A stretch of DNA of 64,000 nucleotides from CAIQPV01 sp963719855 (GTDB lineage Bacteria; Pseudomonadota; Gammaproteobacteria; Burkholderiales; Gallionellaceae): NCBI GenBank assembly GCA_963719855.1, contig CAVRDK010000004.1, forward strand, positions 310,001 through 374,000. Reading direction: 5' to 3'. Both the position numbers and the translations under genes were made by a program. Positions 42,400-51,539 of the stretch are shown piece after piece. Positions within the stretch are counted from its first letter, which is position 1, and each line of letters starts with the position of its first letter. Below the pieces are notes generated by a model. It was given only the letters and a program-made list of their open reading frames with translations. It was not told the DNA's origin and made no database searches.

Positions 42400-43413
42400 A
42401 TGAAACTATCCAGTGAAGACCTGCCGCGCCATCTCGCCAAGGGGCTTGCGCCGCTGTACGTCATCCACGGCGAGGCGCTGCTGTTATCTATCGAGGCGGC
42501 GGATTCCATTCGCGCGGCGGCGCGCGCGGCAGGTTATGATGAACGCGAGGTGTTGACGGTCGAACAAGGTTTTAAATGGGCAGAGTTGCGCAATAGTGCG
42601 CAGAGTTTGTCACTGTTCTCCTCGCGCAAGCTGGTGGAACTGCGCATTCCGACTGGAAAACCCGGCTTGGAAGGCGCGCAAGCCATACAGGATTATTGCA
42701 GTCAACTGAATGCCGATACGGTTATGGTGGTAACGCTGCCGAAGCTGGACAAAACCGGGCAGAGCAGCAAGTGGTTTACCGCACTGGCGGAACACGGCAT
42801 GGTCATCGCCACCGAGGAGATTGCGCTGAATGCCTTACCCAATTGGATTGCAGGCCGCTTGCAACGTCAGGGGCAATCCACCGACATGGATACGCTGCGT
42901 TTTCTGGCGGAACGCGTAGAAGGCAATCTGCTGGCGGCTTTTCAGGAAATCCAGAAGCTGGCCTTGCTGTTTCCCGCCGGACCGCTCTCCTTCGAGCAGG
43001 TGAAAGATGCGGTGATGGATGTGGCGCGCTACGACGTATTCAAGTTATCTGAAGCCATGCTCGCGGGCGATGCCGCGCGTTATGCGCGCATCCTCGACGG
43101 CCTGCGCGCGGAAGGCGAGGCCACGGTGCTGATCCTGTGGGCGCTGTCAGAGGACATTCGCGCACTTGCTAAAGTGTCGCGCGCCATGCAGGGTGGCGGT
43201 AACCTGGCCAACGCTTTGCGCGACGCGCGTGTATGGGGCATGCGCCAGAAGCTGGTGGAACGCGCGGTGCGGCGCTTCAAACCGGCAATAGCGGAACGCG
43301 CCCTGCGCCAGGCAGCACATATAGATAAGGTGATAAAAGGCCTGCGCAGCGGCGATGTATGGAGCGAGTTGCTGCAACTAGGCGTGCGTTGCGCGCGGGC
43401 GGGGGCGGCATGA
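42400..43413 (+). CDS. holA: DNA polymerase III subunit delta
   Basis: Clamp-loader subunit that opens the beta clamp. 337 residues: LYVIHGEALLLSIEAADSIR and LVELRIPTGKPGLEGAQAIQDY at the N-terminal AAA+ part, and LAERVEGNLLAAFQEIQKL as the family signature, then the collar domain. Catalytic Walker residues are absent, as is normal for delta. Starts 16 bp after lptE and overlaps cutA by four bases. Confidence 0.96.
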   Translation: MKLSSEDLPRHLAKGLAPLYVIHGEALLLSIEAADSIRAAARAAGYDEREVLTVEQGFKWAELRNSAQSLSLFSSRKLVELRIPTGKPGLEGAQAIQDYCSQLNADTVMVVTLPKLDKTGQSSKWFTALAEHGMVIATEEIALNALPNWIAGRLQRQGQSTDMDTLRFLAERVEGNLLAAFQEIQKLALLFPAGPLSFEQVKDAVMDVARYDVFKLSEAMLAGDAARYARILDGLRAEGEATVLILWALSEDIRALAKVSRAMQGGGNLANALRDARVWGMRQKLVERAVRRFKPAIAERALRQAAHIDKVIKGLRSGDVWSELLQLGVRCARAGAA

Positions 43414-43757
43414 GCGAGAAAGTATTGTTAGTACTAACCAACCTGCCAGACCGCGACAGCGCGGAGCGTGTGGCCGATGCACTGATTGAAAGCCGCGCCG
43501 CCGCCTGTGTGAATATCATGGCCGCATGCAGTTCGCTCTATCGCTGGCAGGGAAAAATAGAAACCGCCAGCGAAACACCGCTGCTGATTAAAACTACCCG
43601 CGCCGCCTATCCGCGCCTCGAAGCGACCATCCGTGCGCACCACCCGTATGAACTTCCGGAAATCATCGCTGTCCCTGTTGATGCCGATTATCCCGGCTAT
43701 TTGCAATGGGTGGCGCAGGAAACCAAAATACCCGAAAATGAAGGTAAAGAGGAATAA
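43410..43757 (+). CDS. cutA: Divalent cation tolerance protein CutA
   Basis: Trimeric PII-like protein of 115 residues: VLTNLPDRDSAERVADALIE, AACVNIMAACSSLYRWQGKI and HPYELPEIIAVPVDADYPGYL. Linked to copper tolerance in E. coli, although its mechanism is uncertain. ATG at 43410 overlaps the holA stop (ATGA); a longer open frame to 43359 is a chance extension. Directly followed by dsbD, as in E. coli. Confidence 0.95.
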   Translation: MSEKVLLVLTNLPDRDSAERVADALIESRAAACVNIMAACSSLYRWQGKIETASETPLLIKTTRAAYPRLEATIRAHHPYELPEIIAVPVDADYPGYLQWVAQETKIPENEGKEE

Positions 43758-45647
43758 ATGAAGATGCGCTTGTTGCTTTTAATAATGTTATGCCTTGCCC
43801 CGCTCTCCCATGCGGATGGCTTTCTGGATCGGCTGCCGATGCTGGGCGGCGTAAAACAACCGACTTTCTTGCAGCCGGATCAGGCTTTCGGGCTGGATGT
43901 TTCAGTGCGCGATGCCCATACCCTGATCGCCAGTTTCCGGGTTACTCCCGAATACTATCTGTACCGCGACAAGGTCACTTTCAATACGTCAGACTTGGGC
44001 GTCAAGATCAGCAATGTATCGTTGCCGAAAGGGGAGTTGAAACACGACCCCAATTTGGGTGACATGGAGGTGTACCACCAATCCTTTCAGGCGTTGATCA
44101 CATTGGAGCGCGGTAATAACGCGGCGCGAAACATTACGCTGGATGCCAGTTATCAGGGGTGCAGCGAAAAGGGGCTGTGTTATCCGCCGATCAAAAAGAA
44201 AATCAATATTGCATTGCCTGCGGCGCTTCCGGCGGCTGCCGCCAACAAATCTTCTCCAGAAGCCGCAGTCACGGTATCACCCTTGCCAACGGCAACACCG
44301 CAAATACAGGCTACCCCCCCATCACAGCCTGCCACCGTTGATGAAAACACCCTGAATGACAATAGTCAGATCGCCAAGCTGTTCAAACAGGGCAGCTTCT
44401 GGCTAATCATGTCATTCTTCTTCGGTGCCGGGCTGCTGCTCGCCTTTACTCCCTGCATGTTCCCCATGGTGCCAATCCTGTCCGGCATCATCGTCGGTCG
44501 CGGCCACAAAATCACCCATATGCACGGCTTCATCCTGTCGCTGGCCTATGTAATGGGCATGGCGCTAACCTATGCCGCCGTCGGCGTCGCAGCGGGGCTA
44601 TCCGGCACATTGCTGTCTAACGCCCTGCAAACCCCGTGGGTGCTGGGCAGTTTTGCCGGGATATTCATACTGCTGTCTTTGTCCATGTTCGGCTTCTATG
44701 AACTGCAATTGCCCACCGCCCTACAAAGCCGTCTCTCTGACACCAGCAACAAACTACACGGCGGCCATCTCAGCGGAGTATTCGCGATGGGCGCGCTGTC
44801 CGCCATCATCGTCGGCCCGTGCGTCGCAGCCCCGCTGGCTGGCGCATTACTGTATATCGGACAAACGCATGACGCTTTTCTTGGCGGCACCGCACTGTTC
44901 TCCATGGCGCTGGGAATGGGTATGCCGCTACTCCTGATCGGCGCTTCCGCCGGAACGTTGCTGCCCAAGGCTGGGGCGTGGATGGAATCGGTCAAGCGCT
45001 TATTCGGCGTGCTGCTGCTGGCTGTCGCCATCTGGCTCATCTCATCGCTGGTTCCGGTCAGCGTACAAATGTTGCTGTGGGCGGTGCTGTTGATACTTTC
45101 TGCGGTTTATCTGCATGCGCTGGACGCGCTACAGCACAATGCGTCCAACTGGCACAAGTTATGGAAAGGCATCGGCATCCTTGCCCTGCTGCTCGGCATC
45201 GCCTACCTCATCGGCGCGCTTTCCGGCGCACGCGACATCTTGCGCCCACTGGGCGGGGTTGGCAGCGCTCAGGCGGAAGCGCCGCCGACCCTTCGATTCG
45301 CAAGGGTAAATAACGTTTCCGAACTGGATGCCCGCATTGCGCAGGCAGGAGGCAAAACCGTGATGTTGGATTTCTATGCCGATTGGTGCGTGTCGTGCAA
45401 GGAAATGGAGCGCAACACTTTTTCCGATGCCAAGGTGCAGGCCAGGCTGAAAAACACCATCCTGCTGCAAGCCGATGTCACCACCAACAGCGAGGACGAC
45501 AAGAGCTTGCTGGCGCGTTACCAACTATTCGGCCCTCCCGCCACCCTGTTCTACGACAAGCAAGGCAAGGAGCTGACCGATTCCCGCGTAACGGGTTATC
45601 AGGATGCGGTGCAGTTTCTGCAATCGTTGCAAAAAGCAGGCTTATAA
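43758..45647 (+). CDS. dsbD: Thiol:disulfide interchange protein DsbD
   Basis: Carries electrons from cytoplasmic thioredoxin to periplasmic DsbC/DsbG and cytochrome c maturation. 629 residues: signal peptide (LLLLIMLCLAPLSHAD), N-terminal alpha domain with CSEKGLCYPP, eight membrane segments with cysteines in FTPCMFPMVPILSG and AIIVGPCVAAPLAGA, and C-terminal thioredoxin-like domain with DWCVSCKEMER. The full cysteine relay is present. GAGGAAT precedes the ATG, which begins at the base after the cutA stop. Confidence 0.97.
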   Translation: MKMRLLLLIMLCLAPLSHADGFLDRLPMLGGVKQPTFLQPDQAFGLDVSVRDAHTLIASFRVTPEYYLYRDKVTFNTSDLGVKISNVSLPKGELKHDPNLGDMEVYHQSFQALITLERGNNAARNITLDASYQGCSEKGLCYPPIKKKINIALPAALPAAAANKSSPEAAVTVSPLPTATPQIQATPPSQPATVDENTLNDNSQIAKLFKQGSFWLIMSFFFGAGLLLAFTPCMFPMVPILSGIIVGRGHKITHMHGFILSLAYVMGMALTYAAVGVAAGLSGTLLSNALQTPWVLGSFAGIFILLSLSMFGFYELQLPTALQSRLSDTSNKLHGGHLSGVFAMGALSAIIVGPCVAAPLAGALLYIGQTHDAFLGGTALFSMALGMGMPLLLIGASAGTLLPKAGAWMESVKRLFGVLLLAVAIWLISSLVPVSVQMLLWAVLLILSAVYLHALDALQHNASNWHKLWKGIGILALLLGIAYLIGALSGARDILRPLGGVGSAQAEAPPTLRFARVNNVSELDARIAQAGGKTVMLDFYADWCVSCKEMERNTFSDAKVQARLKNTILLQADVTTNSEDDKSLLARYQLFGPPATLFYDKQGKELTDSRVTGYQDAVQFLQSLQKAGL

Positions 45648-45657
45648 CAAGGAAAAC

Positions 45658-46026
45658 ATGTCCGAGCTTAATGACCCCAGAGTATTTTTTGCCGCCGAGC
45701 GGACGCTACTTGCCTGGAACCGCACCAGCCTTTCCCTGATGGCTTTCGGATTCGTCATTGAGCGCTTCGGCTTGTTCGTGTCCATCCTTTTGCCCCAACA
45801 CACTGCACCCTTGCAGCGCGGCATCTCGTTCTGGACGGGGCTGTCTTTCGTCCTGCTGGGCGCTTGGGTTGCCGTGTCTTCAACCGTACAGTACCGTAAG
45901 CTGCTCAAGACATTAAAACCGATTGAAATTCCGGAAGGTTATCAAGCCAATCTGGGATCCATCACCAACCTTGCGGTCGCCTTCTTGGGTATCGTCCTGA
46001 TCCTTTACTTCTCTCATGGTTTTTAA
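45658..46026 (+). CDS. DUF202 (YidH-like) inner-membrane protein
   Basis: 122 residues with three hydrophobic segments. The N-terminus DPRVFFAAERTLLAWNRTSL is the DUF202 signature. Function is unknown. The ATG at 45658 has AAGGAAAAC before it, 10 bp after dsbD, so it closes the operon. A frame open to 45604 inside dsbD is not used. Confidence 0.88.
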   Translation: MSELNDPRVFFAAERTLLAWNRTSLSLMAFGFVIERFGLFVSILLPQHTAPLQRGISFWTGLSFVLLGAWVAVSSTVQYRKLLKTLKPIEIPEGYQANLGSITNLAVAFLGIVLILYFSHGF

Positions 46027-46110
46027 CGTGAAACTCGCGCAACGATAACCAGTGATTTATTCCTATTCTCGTTAAAAACGACAATAATCCCACCGGATGT
46101 GGGAGCGACC

Positions 46111-48195
46111 TCAACCTTGTTCGACCGGTTGCCCCGCAAGCTTCTGCAACAGCATGGTTTGTGCACACATCGGCGCTACGCTACGCGGGGTGCGGCGACG
46201 ATATTGGCCGTCCGCATTCATATCGCACGCCTGGCAATTGTCCAGCAAGTAAATCTTCAGTCCCTCTTCGATAACTCGCTTCTTCAATTTCTTGTCGAGT
46301 ACCGGGAAACAAACTTCGATGCGGCGGAAGAAATTGCGATCCATCCAGTCGGCACTGGAGAGGTACACATTGTGCGCGAGGTTGTTGCGGAAGTAGAAGA
46401 TGCGCGTATGCTCCAAAAAGCGTCCAATCACCGAACGCACACGGATGTTTTCAGACAGTCCCGGCACGCCGGGACGCAGCGCGCATACGCCGCGCACGAT
46501 AAGGTCTACCTTCACCCCGGCCTGCGAGGCTTCATACAGTGCCATGATGGTTTCCGGTTCCAGCAGGGAGTTCATCTTGGCGATGATGTGCGCGGGCTTG
46601 CCTGTCTGGGCGATTTTGGTTTCGTTGCGGATAAAGTTTAGCACTTGGCCGTGCAGCGAAAACGGCGATTGCCACAGATGGCGCAGCTTGCCGGCCTTAC
46701 CCAGACTGGTGAGCTGGCCGAACACTTCGTTCACGTCGGCGCAAATTTCTTCGTTGGCGGTAAACAGGCCGAAATCGGTATAGAGCCGCGCGGTGCGCGG
46801 GTGATAGTTGCCGGTGCCGAGATGTACGTAGCGGCGCAGCTTGCCGTCTTCGCGCCGTACCACCATCAGCATCTTGGCGTGGGTTTTGTGGCCAACCACG
46901 CCATACACCACATGCGCGCCGACCTCTTCCAGCTTGCTGGCCCAGTTGATGTTGGCTTCCTCGTCGAAACGCGCGAGCAACTCCACCACCACCGTTACTT
47001 CCTTGCCGAGCTGAGTGGCTTTGATCAACGCCTCCATCAAGGCGGAATCCACACCGGTGCGGTACACCGTCTGCTTGATGGCGACAACCTTGGGGTCGAT
47101 AGAAGCTTGGTGGATGAAATCGAGAACCGGATTAAACGATTGGTAGGGGTGATGCAGCAATACATCGCCCTTGCGGATAACCTTGAACATGTCCGCGCCC
47201 TTCTTTTGCAGCACGCTGGGCACGCCGGGTATGAACTCCTGAAACTTCAGGTCGTCGCGCGCCACCTTGCCGGGAATGTTCATCAAACGCACCAGATTGA
47301 CCGGCCCGTCCACACGATACAAGTCGTCCGGCCCCAGTTCGAATTGCTGCAACAGGTACTCGGCCACCTGTGGCGCGCAGTTGTCGGTAACCTCCAGTCG
47401 CACCGCGTTGCCAAAGTGGCGCTGCGGCAATTCGCCTTGCAGGCTGATGCGCAAGTTTTTTACTTCTTCGTCATCCACGAACAGGTTGCTGTTACGCGTA
47501 ACGCGAAACTGGTGGCAGCTCAAAACTTCCATGCCGCCAAATAACTCGCCGACATGGGCATGCAGGATGGAAGACAGGAACACGAAAGCATGTGCGCCAT
47601 CTCCGATTTCCGGCGGCAACGAGATGGTGCGCGGCAGCACGCGCGGCGCCTGCACGATGGCCTTGGTGGAATTGCGCCCGAAAGCATCCTTGCCTTGCAA
47701 ATCCACCGCGAAGTTTAAGCTCTTGTTGAGCACGCGCGGGAAAGGATGTGAAGGATCGAGTCCGATCGGAGTCAGCACGGGCATGACTTCATTGAAGAAA
47801 AATTCTTTCACCCAAGCGCGCTGCGCATCGTTCCAGTGGGTGCGGCGCAGAAAGCGGATGCCTTCCTTTTCCATTGCAGGGAAGAGATCGTCATTGAGCA
47901 CTTGATATTGTCGTTTGATGATCTGGTGTGCCTGTTCGCGCACCAGCTTCAGTGTCTGGCGCGCATCCATGCCGTCAGCTCCGGCAGGAACTCCTGCAAG
48001 ATTTATCTGCTCCTTCAACCCGGCGACGCGAATCTCAAAGAATTCATCCAGGTTGCTGCTGACGATGCACAGATATTTCAGCCGCTCCAGCAGCGGAACG
48101 TTGGCATCCTCCGCTTGAGCCAGTACGCGCCGGTTGAATTCGAGTTGACCCAACTCGCGGTTGAGAAAATTTTGAGACGGGAATTTTTTTACCAC
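46111..48195 (-). CDS. ppk: Polyphosphate kinase 1
   Basis: Reversible synthesis of polyphosphate from ATP. 694 residues: N-domain FLNRELGQLEFNRRVLAQA, head domain, and two C-terminal phospholipase-D-like domains. The autophosphorylated His is in VHLGTGNYHPRTARLYTDFG (about residue 430) and the second conserved His in GRFLEHTRIFYF (about 590). Ends the argA-yggX-ppk run. Confidence 0.97.
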   Translation of the reverse strand: MVKKFPSQNFLNRELGQLEFNRRVLAQAEDANVPLLERLKYLCIVSSNLDEFFEIRVAGLKEQINLAGVPAGADGMDARQTLKLVREQAHQIIKRQYQVLNDDLFPAMEKEGIRFLRRTHWNDAQRAWVKEFFFNEVMPVLTPIGLDPSHPFPRVLNKSLNFAVDLQGKDAFGRNSTKAIVQAPRVLPRTISLPPEIGDGAHAFVFLSSILHAHVGELFGGMEVLSCHQFRVTRNSNLFVDDEEVKNLRISLQGELPQRHFGNAVRLEVTDNCAPQVAEYLLQQFELGPDDLYRVDGPVNLVRLMNIPGKVARDDLKFQEFIPGVPSVLQKKGADMFKVIRKGDVLLHHPYQSFNPVLDFIHQASIDPKVVAIKQTVYRTGVDSALMEALIKATQLGKEVTVVVELLARFDEEANINWASKLEEVGAHVVYGVVGHKTHAKMLMVVRREDGKLRRYVHLGTGNYHPRTARLYTDFGLFTANEEICADVNEVFGQLTSLGKAGKLRHLWQSPFSLHGQVLNFIRNETKIAQTGKPAHIIAKMNSLLEPETIMALYEASQAGVKVDLIVRGVCALRPGVPGLSENIRVRSVIGRFLEHTRIFYFRNNLAHNVYLSSADWMDRNFFRRIEVCFPVLDKKLKKRVIEEGLKIYLLDNCQACDMNADGQYRRRTPRSVAPMCAQTMLLQKLAGQPVEQG

Positions 48196-48266
48196 TGTGC
48201 GGATGCCCTTATTTCAAATATGCGCAGCAAGTAAACCCACCATTCCGTAATTGCATCTGTCATGAG

Positions 48267-48539
48267 TTAGTTGCGCGGAGGCACGTAGCCTTCAGGCATT
48301 TGCGTCCCATCGCCGAAAAAGTAATTTTCCATCTGTCCGGCCAGATATTTGCGTGCTTGGGCATCGGCGAGGTTGAGGCGATTCTCGTTCACCAGCATGG
48401 TCTGGAAACGTATCCAGCCCTGCCACCCTTCCTTGGAAACATTTTCAAAAATGCGCTGGCCCAACGGGCCGGGATAAGTTAAGCGATCCAGACCTTCAGC
48501 TTCGCGCCCGAGTTTTACGCACTGCACCATTCTTGCCAT
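48267..48539 (-). CDS. yggX: Probable Fe(2+)-trafficking protein YggX
   Basis: 90 residues beginning MARMVQCVKLGREAEGLDRL with GPLGQRIFENVSKEGWQ and YFFGDGTQMPEGYVPP, all conserved in YggX. Thought to help iron supply to Fe-S cluster repair and to resist oxidative damage. Lies 29 bp after argA. The single conserved cysteine (C7) is present. Confidence 0.96.
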   Translation of the reverse strand: MARMVQCVKLGREAEGLDRLTYPGPLGQRIFENVSKEGWQGWIRFQTMLVNENRLNLADAQARKYLAGQMENYFFGDGTQMPEGYVPPRN

Positions 48540-48568
48540 AACTAATTCTCCAGTTTAAATTTTGTTTG

Positions 48569-49897
48569 TTACAACGCCTTTACAAATACCTTGGAGCGCC
48601 GCTGATAATTGTATAAAGACTTCTTCTGCGCGGGCAATTGCCCGATATCGACTTCCTCGAAACCCCGCTCGATGAACCAGTGGGCGGTGCGAGTGGTCAA
48701 CACAAACAGCTTGCGCAAGCCCTGAGCCTGAGCCTCCGCAGCGATGTGTTTGAGCAGCGCGTCACCGTAGCCGTGCCGACGATTGCCGGGCTGCACCGCG
48801 AGGCAGGCCAGCTCGGCGGCCTTTTCGTCGGCGAACGGATATAGCGCGGCGCAGCCGACAATGCGGTGGTCATGTTCCAGCACCACAAAACGGTCTATCT
48901 CGCGCTCCAGCAATTCGCGGTTGCGCCGCACTAGTATCCCCTCTTCTTCCAGCGGCTGCAGCAGTTGCAGGATACCACCAACATCGTTGATGCTGGCATC
49001 ACGCAGGGTGTTGAGCGTGCTTTCCACCACCATGCTGCCGATGCCGATATCGGAAAACAATTCCTGCAATATCGCACCGTCTACATGGCGGCTGATCAAG
49101 TGTGTGCGCGCCACGCCCTCTTCGCAGGCGTGTATCGCGCAGGGCAGGAACAGGCTGGCATCGTCCGGCAGAGCACGTTTCCCAGCCAAGAGTTTGTTGG
49201 CGTCGGCTACCGTCAGCTCACTCAGTAACGTGCCCTTTTTGTCATGCACTCCGTCATGATCCATCAGGAAAATCAGCTTGTCCGCATCCAGCGCGATGGC
49301 AGTCTGCGTCGCCACATCTTCCAGCGTGAGATTGAACACCTCGCCGGTGGGCGAATAACCCAGCGACGAAAGCAGCACCACCTCATTGAAGGCAAGTCGA
49401 TCCTTAATGGCATCCACATCCACCTTGCGCACCCTGCCAGTGTGCAGCAGATCCACGCCGTTAATCACTCCTATCGGCTGTGCGGTGATGAAGTTTCCGC
49501 CCGCCACGCGGATGTCGGCGTTGGCCATCGGCGAATTCGCCAACCCCATGGATAGCAGCGCTTCGATCTCCAAACGCACCCGCCCTACAGCCTCTTTCAC
49601 GCATTGCATGGTTTTCGTATCAGTCAGGCGGATATTCTGATGATAGCGACCCTCAATGTTGTTGCGTAACAAGTGCTGCTCGATTTGCGGGCGCGCGCCG
49701 TGCACCAGCACCAGCCGCACGCCCAGACTGGCGAGCAGGTTGAGGTCATGCGTCAACTCGACAAACTTGCCATCCTCTACTACCTCGCCGCCGAAAGCCA
49801 CCACGAAGGTGCGGCCACGGAAGGCGTTGATGTATGGCGCAACCGAACGGAACCAGGCAACAAATTCGGCAGGGGCAAGAGAAGGTAGTTGTGGCAT
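48569..49897 (-). CDS. argA: N-acetylglutamate synthase ArgA
   Basis: First step of arginine synthesis. 442 residues: N-terminal amino-acid-kinase domain (FVVAFGGEVVED, LVLVHGARPQIEQHL), which senses arginine, and C-terminal GNAT domain with CoA-binding QPGNRRHGYGDALLKH and WFIERGFEEVD. This is the classic E. coli-type ArgA. ATG at 49897 is chosen; the open frame begins at a TTG two codons before. A family 1 element lies 39 bp upstream, so the promoter is probably within or close to it. Confidence 0.96.
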   Translation of the reverse strand: MPQLPSLAPAEFVAWFRSVAPYINAFRGRTFVVAFGGEVVEDGKFVELTHDLNLLASLGVRLVLVHGARPQIEQHLLRNNIEGRYHQNIRLTDTKTMQCVKEAVGRVRLEIEALLSMGLANSPMANADIRVAGGNFITAQPIGVINGVDLLHTGRVRKVDVDAIKDRLAFNEVVLLSSLGYSPTGEVFNLTLEDVATQTAIALDADKLIFLMDHDGVHDKKGTLLSELTVADANKLLAGKRALPDDASLFLPCAIHACEEGVARTHLISRHVDGAILQELFSDIGIGSMVVESTLNTLRDASINDVGGILQLLQPLEEEGILVRRNRELLEREIDRFVVLEHDHRIVGCAALYPFADEKAAELACLAVQPGNRRHGYGDALLKHIAAEAQAQGLRKLFVLTTRTAHWFIERGFEEVDIGQLPAQKKSLYNYQRRSKVFVKAL

Positions 49898-49935
49898 ATG
49901 CAAATATTAATTGGTTCGTGTAGTCCAGTATATAA

Positions 49936-50075
49936 GGGAGCCTCTATAAATTCAATTTTCTAAGCCAGACAAGGCGCGATTAAAAATTGCGACGACGCAT
50001 ATACCTGATATGTTAGGAGTAATTTTTTATGAGCAACGCAGTATGGCGACGAAAATTGGATTTATATAGGTTCCC
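49936..50075. mobile_element. MITE-like repeat, family 1, copy C
   Basis: 140 bp with terminal inverted repeats GGGAGCCTCTATAAATTCAA and TTGGATTTATATAGGTTCCC. Interior AAGGCGCGATTAAAAATTGC, GACGCATATACCTGATATGT and GTAATTTTTTATGAGCAACG is highly similar to copy B. ATAA flanks both ends, consistent with a short target duplication. Lies upstream of argA. Confidence 0.8.
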
Positions 50076-50132
50076 ATAAGCCGCTTCGCTGGAAGTAAAG
50101 GGCTGGCTATCTGACTTCACCTGATATCCAGC

Positions 50133-51530
50133 TTACTTAGCACCACTTCCACCATAATCGTTTGCCGCCAGATTTGATTCGGGTGGCAAGACTGAGTGTT
50201 GAGAAATCAAGCCGTCCCGAACGAAATTGATGTGTTCGCGCAGCCCATAGAAAAGATTGCCGAAAGAAGCTGGCACTTTGATTTTGTTAACAGCGTATTC
50301 GATATGATCCAGGTGCCTCAGAATTTCCTCGCGCCTTTTCGGATCAACCGACGGTTTGAACGCATCGCGTTCGAGTTCCAACAATGCCCGGTACCAACGG
50401 TGGATGCGCGTTTCGACCCTCCAACGATAGATTGCCGGAGCCATCTTTAGTGCGGGTATCAGCAATAGTGCGACCGGCACGATTACTGCCAGAACGCGCG
50501 CAATTAGACTCGCAATCCAAAAGGGGAAAGTGCGGTAGAGAAAACTCTTGCCTGATTCGTAGTAGCGTGTGGCATCCGGGCTAATGCGGAATTCATGCTC
50601 TTGCGGAGCTGGGAACTCACCACGTTTTTTAAAGATGCCGGGGGTGCCATGCACTTCGCGCGCGGCTTCAAGGAGCATGTCGGATAGTGCAGGATGCAGG
50701 CTGTTCCGGGCGATGAGTTCCACCGTTGGGCCAATCAGATAGGTGTCTTCAGCAGGGATGTCTTTTCCGAAGTCGAGTGAGCCTTTGGGCAATTCCAGCT
50801 TGTTTAGATAGTTGATGCGGCGAGTGTAGCCGTCTGCTTGGGTAAAATTGAATAAGTGGATATTCGGCGTGTGCAGCAACTCGCGCATCATGTCCGTGGA
50901 GGTGGAATCGCCCATAACGAAAATGGCATCGATGCGATTCTCAAGCAACGCTCGCGCCGAGTCGCCAGAGACGGTGTCGACAAAAATGGTTCCGTCCTTA
51001 GGTTCAATGCCATTAGCCTTAAGGAGCGTGAGAGCCAAAGTATGCGTACCGCTACCTTCCTGGCCAATATCTAAGCGTAGACCCTTGAAATCGGAAAGCA
51101 GATTTTTGGATCCGCCGCGATAAAAAATCATGAGCGGCTGGTAGGAAATGCTTCCTAGCGAAACCAGATTGCCAACGTCAGCCCCGTTAACTTCACCACC
51201 AAGAACAAACCCAACATCGACAGCGACTTTAGGGTTGGATAACTTCTTGAAGTTATCCATGGAACCCTCCGAAGGAACTATTTTCAGCGTGACGCCTTCT
51301 TTAGCCAGAATTTTCTTGTATTTCTCGGCACTTTTTTGGAAAACGCTACCATTTGGCCCGCTTGCGATGGTGATGGTGTTTGGTGCAGCAGAATTCATGA
51401 ATATGAGTATGGACATGCTTACCGCCAGACCAATGAGCAGAATTACACTCATGGACATAACCTGACCCCGCCCAAAAATGGCATTGAGTTTCGCCAGATT
51501 CCTTTCAAGGTAAATTCTTGGGTTCAACAT
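50133..51530 (-). CDS. TAXI-family solute-binding protein, membrane-anchored
   Basis: 465 residues. One N-terminal membrane segment (VILLIGLAVSMSILIF) is followed by a TAXI/NMT1-like binding domain (SGPNGSVFQKSAEKYKKIL, LRLDIGQEGSGTHTLALTLL), then a second membrane segment (VLAVIVPVALLLIPAL) and a cytoplasmic tail of about 110 residues. In TRAP systems such proteins capture dicarboxylates or amino acids, but no TRAP permease genes are here. The gene begins 9 bp after an adenylate/guanylate cyclase gene. A sensory role is possible. Confidence 0.88.
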   Translation of the reverse strand: MLNPRIYLERNLAKLNAIFGRGQVMSMSVILLIGLAVSMSILIFMNSAAPNTITIASGPNGSVFQKSAEKYKKILAKEGVTLKIVPSEGSMDNFKKLSNPKVAVDVGFVLGGEVNGADVGNLVSLGSISYQPLMIFYRGGSKNLLSDFKGLRLDIGQEGSGTHTLALTLLKANGIEPKDGTIFVDTVSGDSARALLENRIDAIFVMGDSTSTDMMRELLHTPNIHLFNFTQADGYTRRINYLNKLELPKGSLDFGKDIPAEDTYLIGPTVELIARNSLHPALSDMLLEAAREVHGTPGIFKKRGEFPAPQEHEFRISPDATRYYESGKSFLYRTFPFWIASLIARVLAVIVPVALLLIPALKMAPAIYRWRVETRIHRWYRALLELERDAFKPSVDPKRREEILRHLDHIEYAVNKIKVPASFGNLFYGLREHINFVRDGLISQHSVLPPESNLAANDYGGSGAK

Positions 51531-51539
51531 AATATCAAT

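Noticed and set aside
46645..47905. Antisense open frames of 212-299 codons
   Set aside because: Opposite ppk, which has both catalytic histidines and full length; no motifs in the antisense translations.
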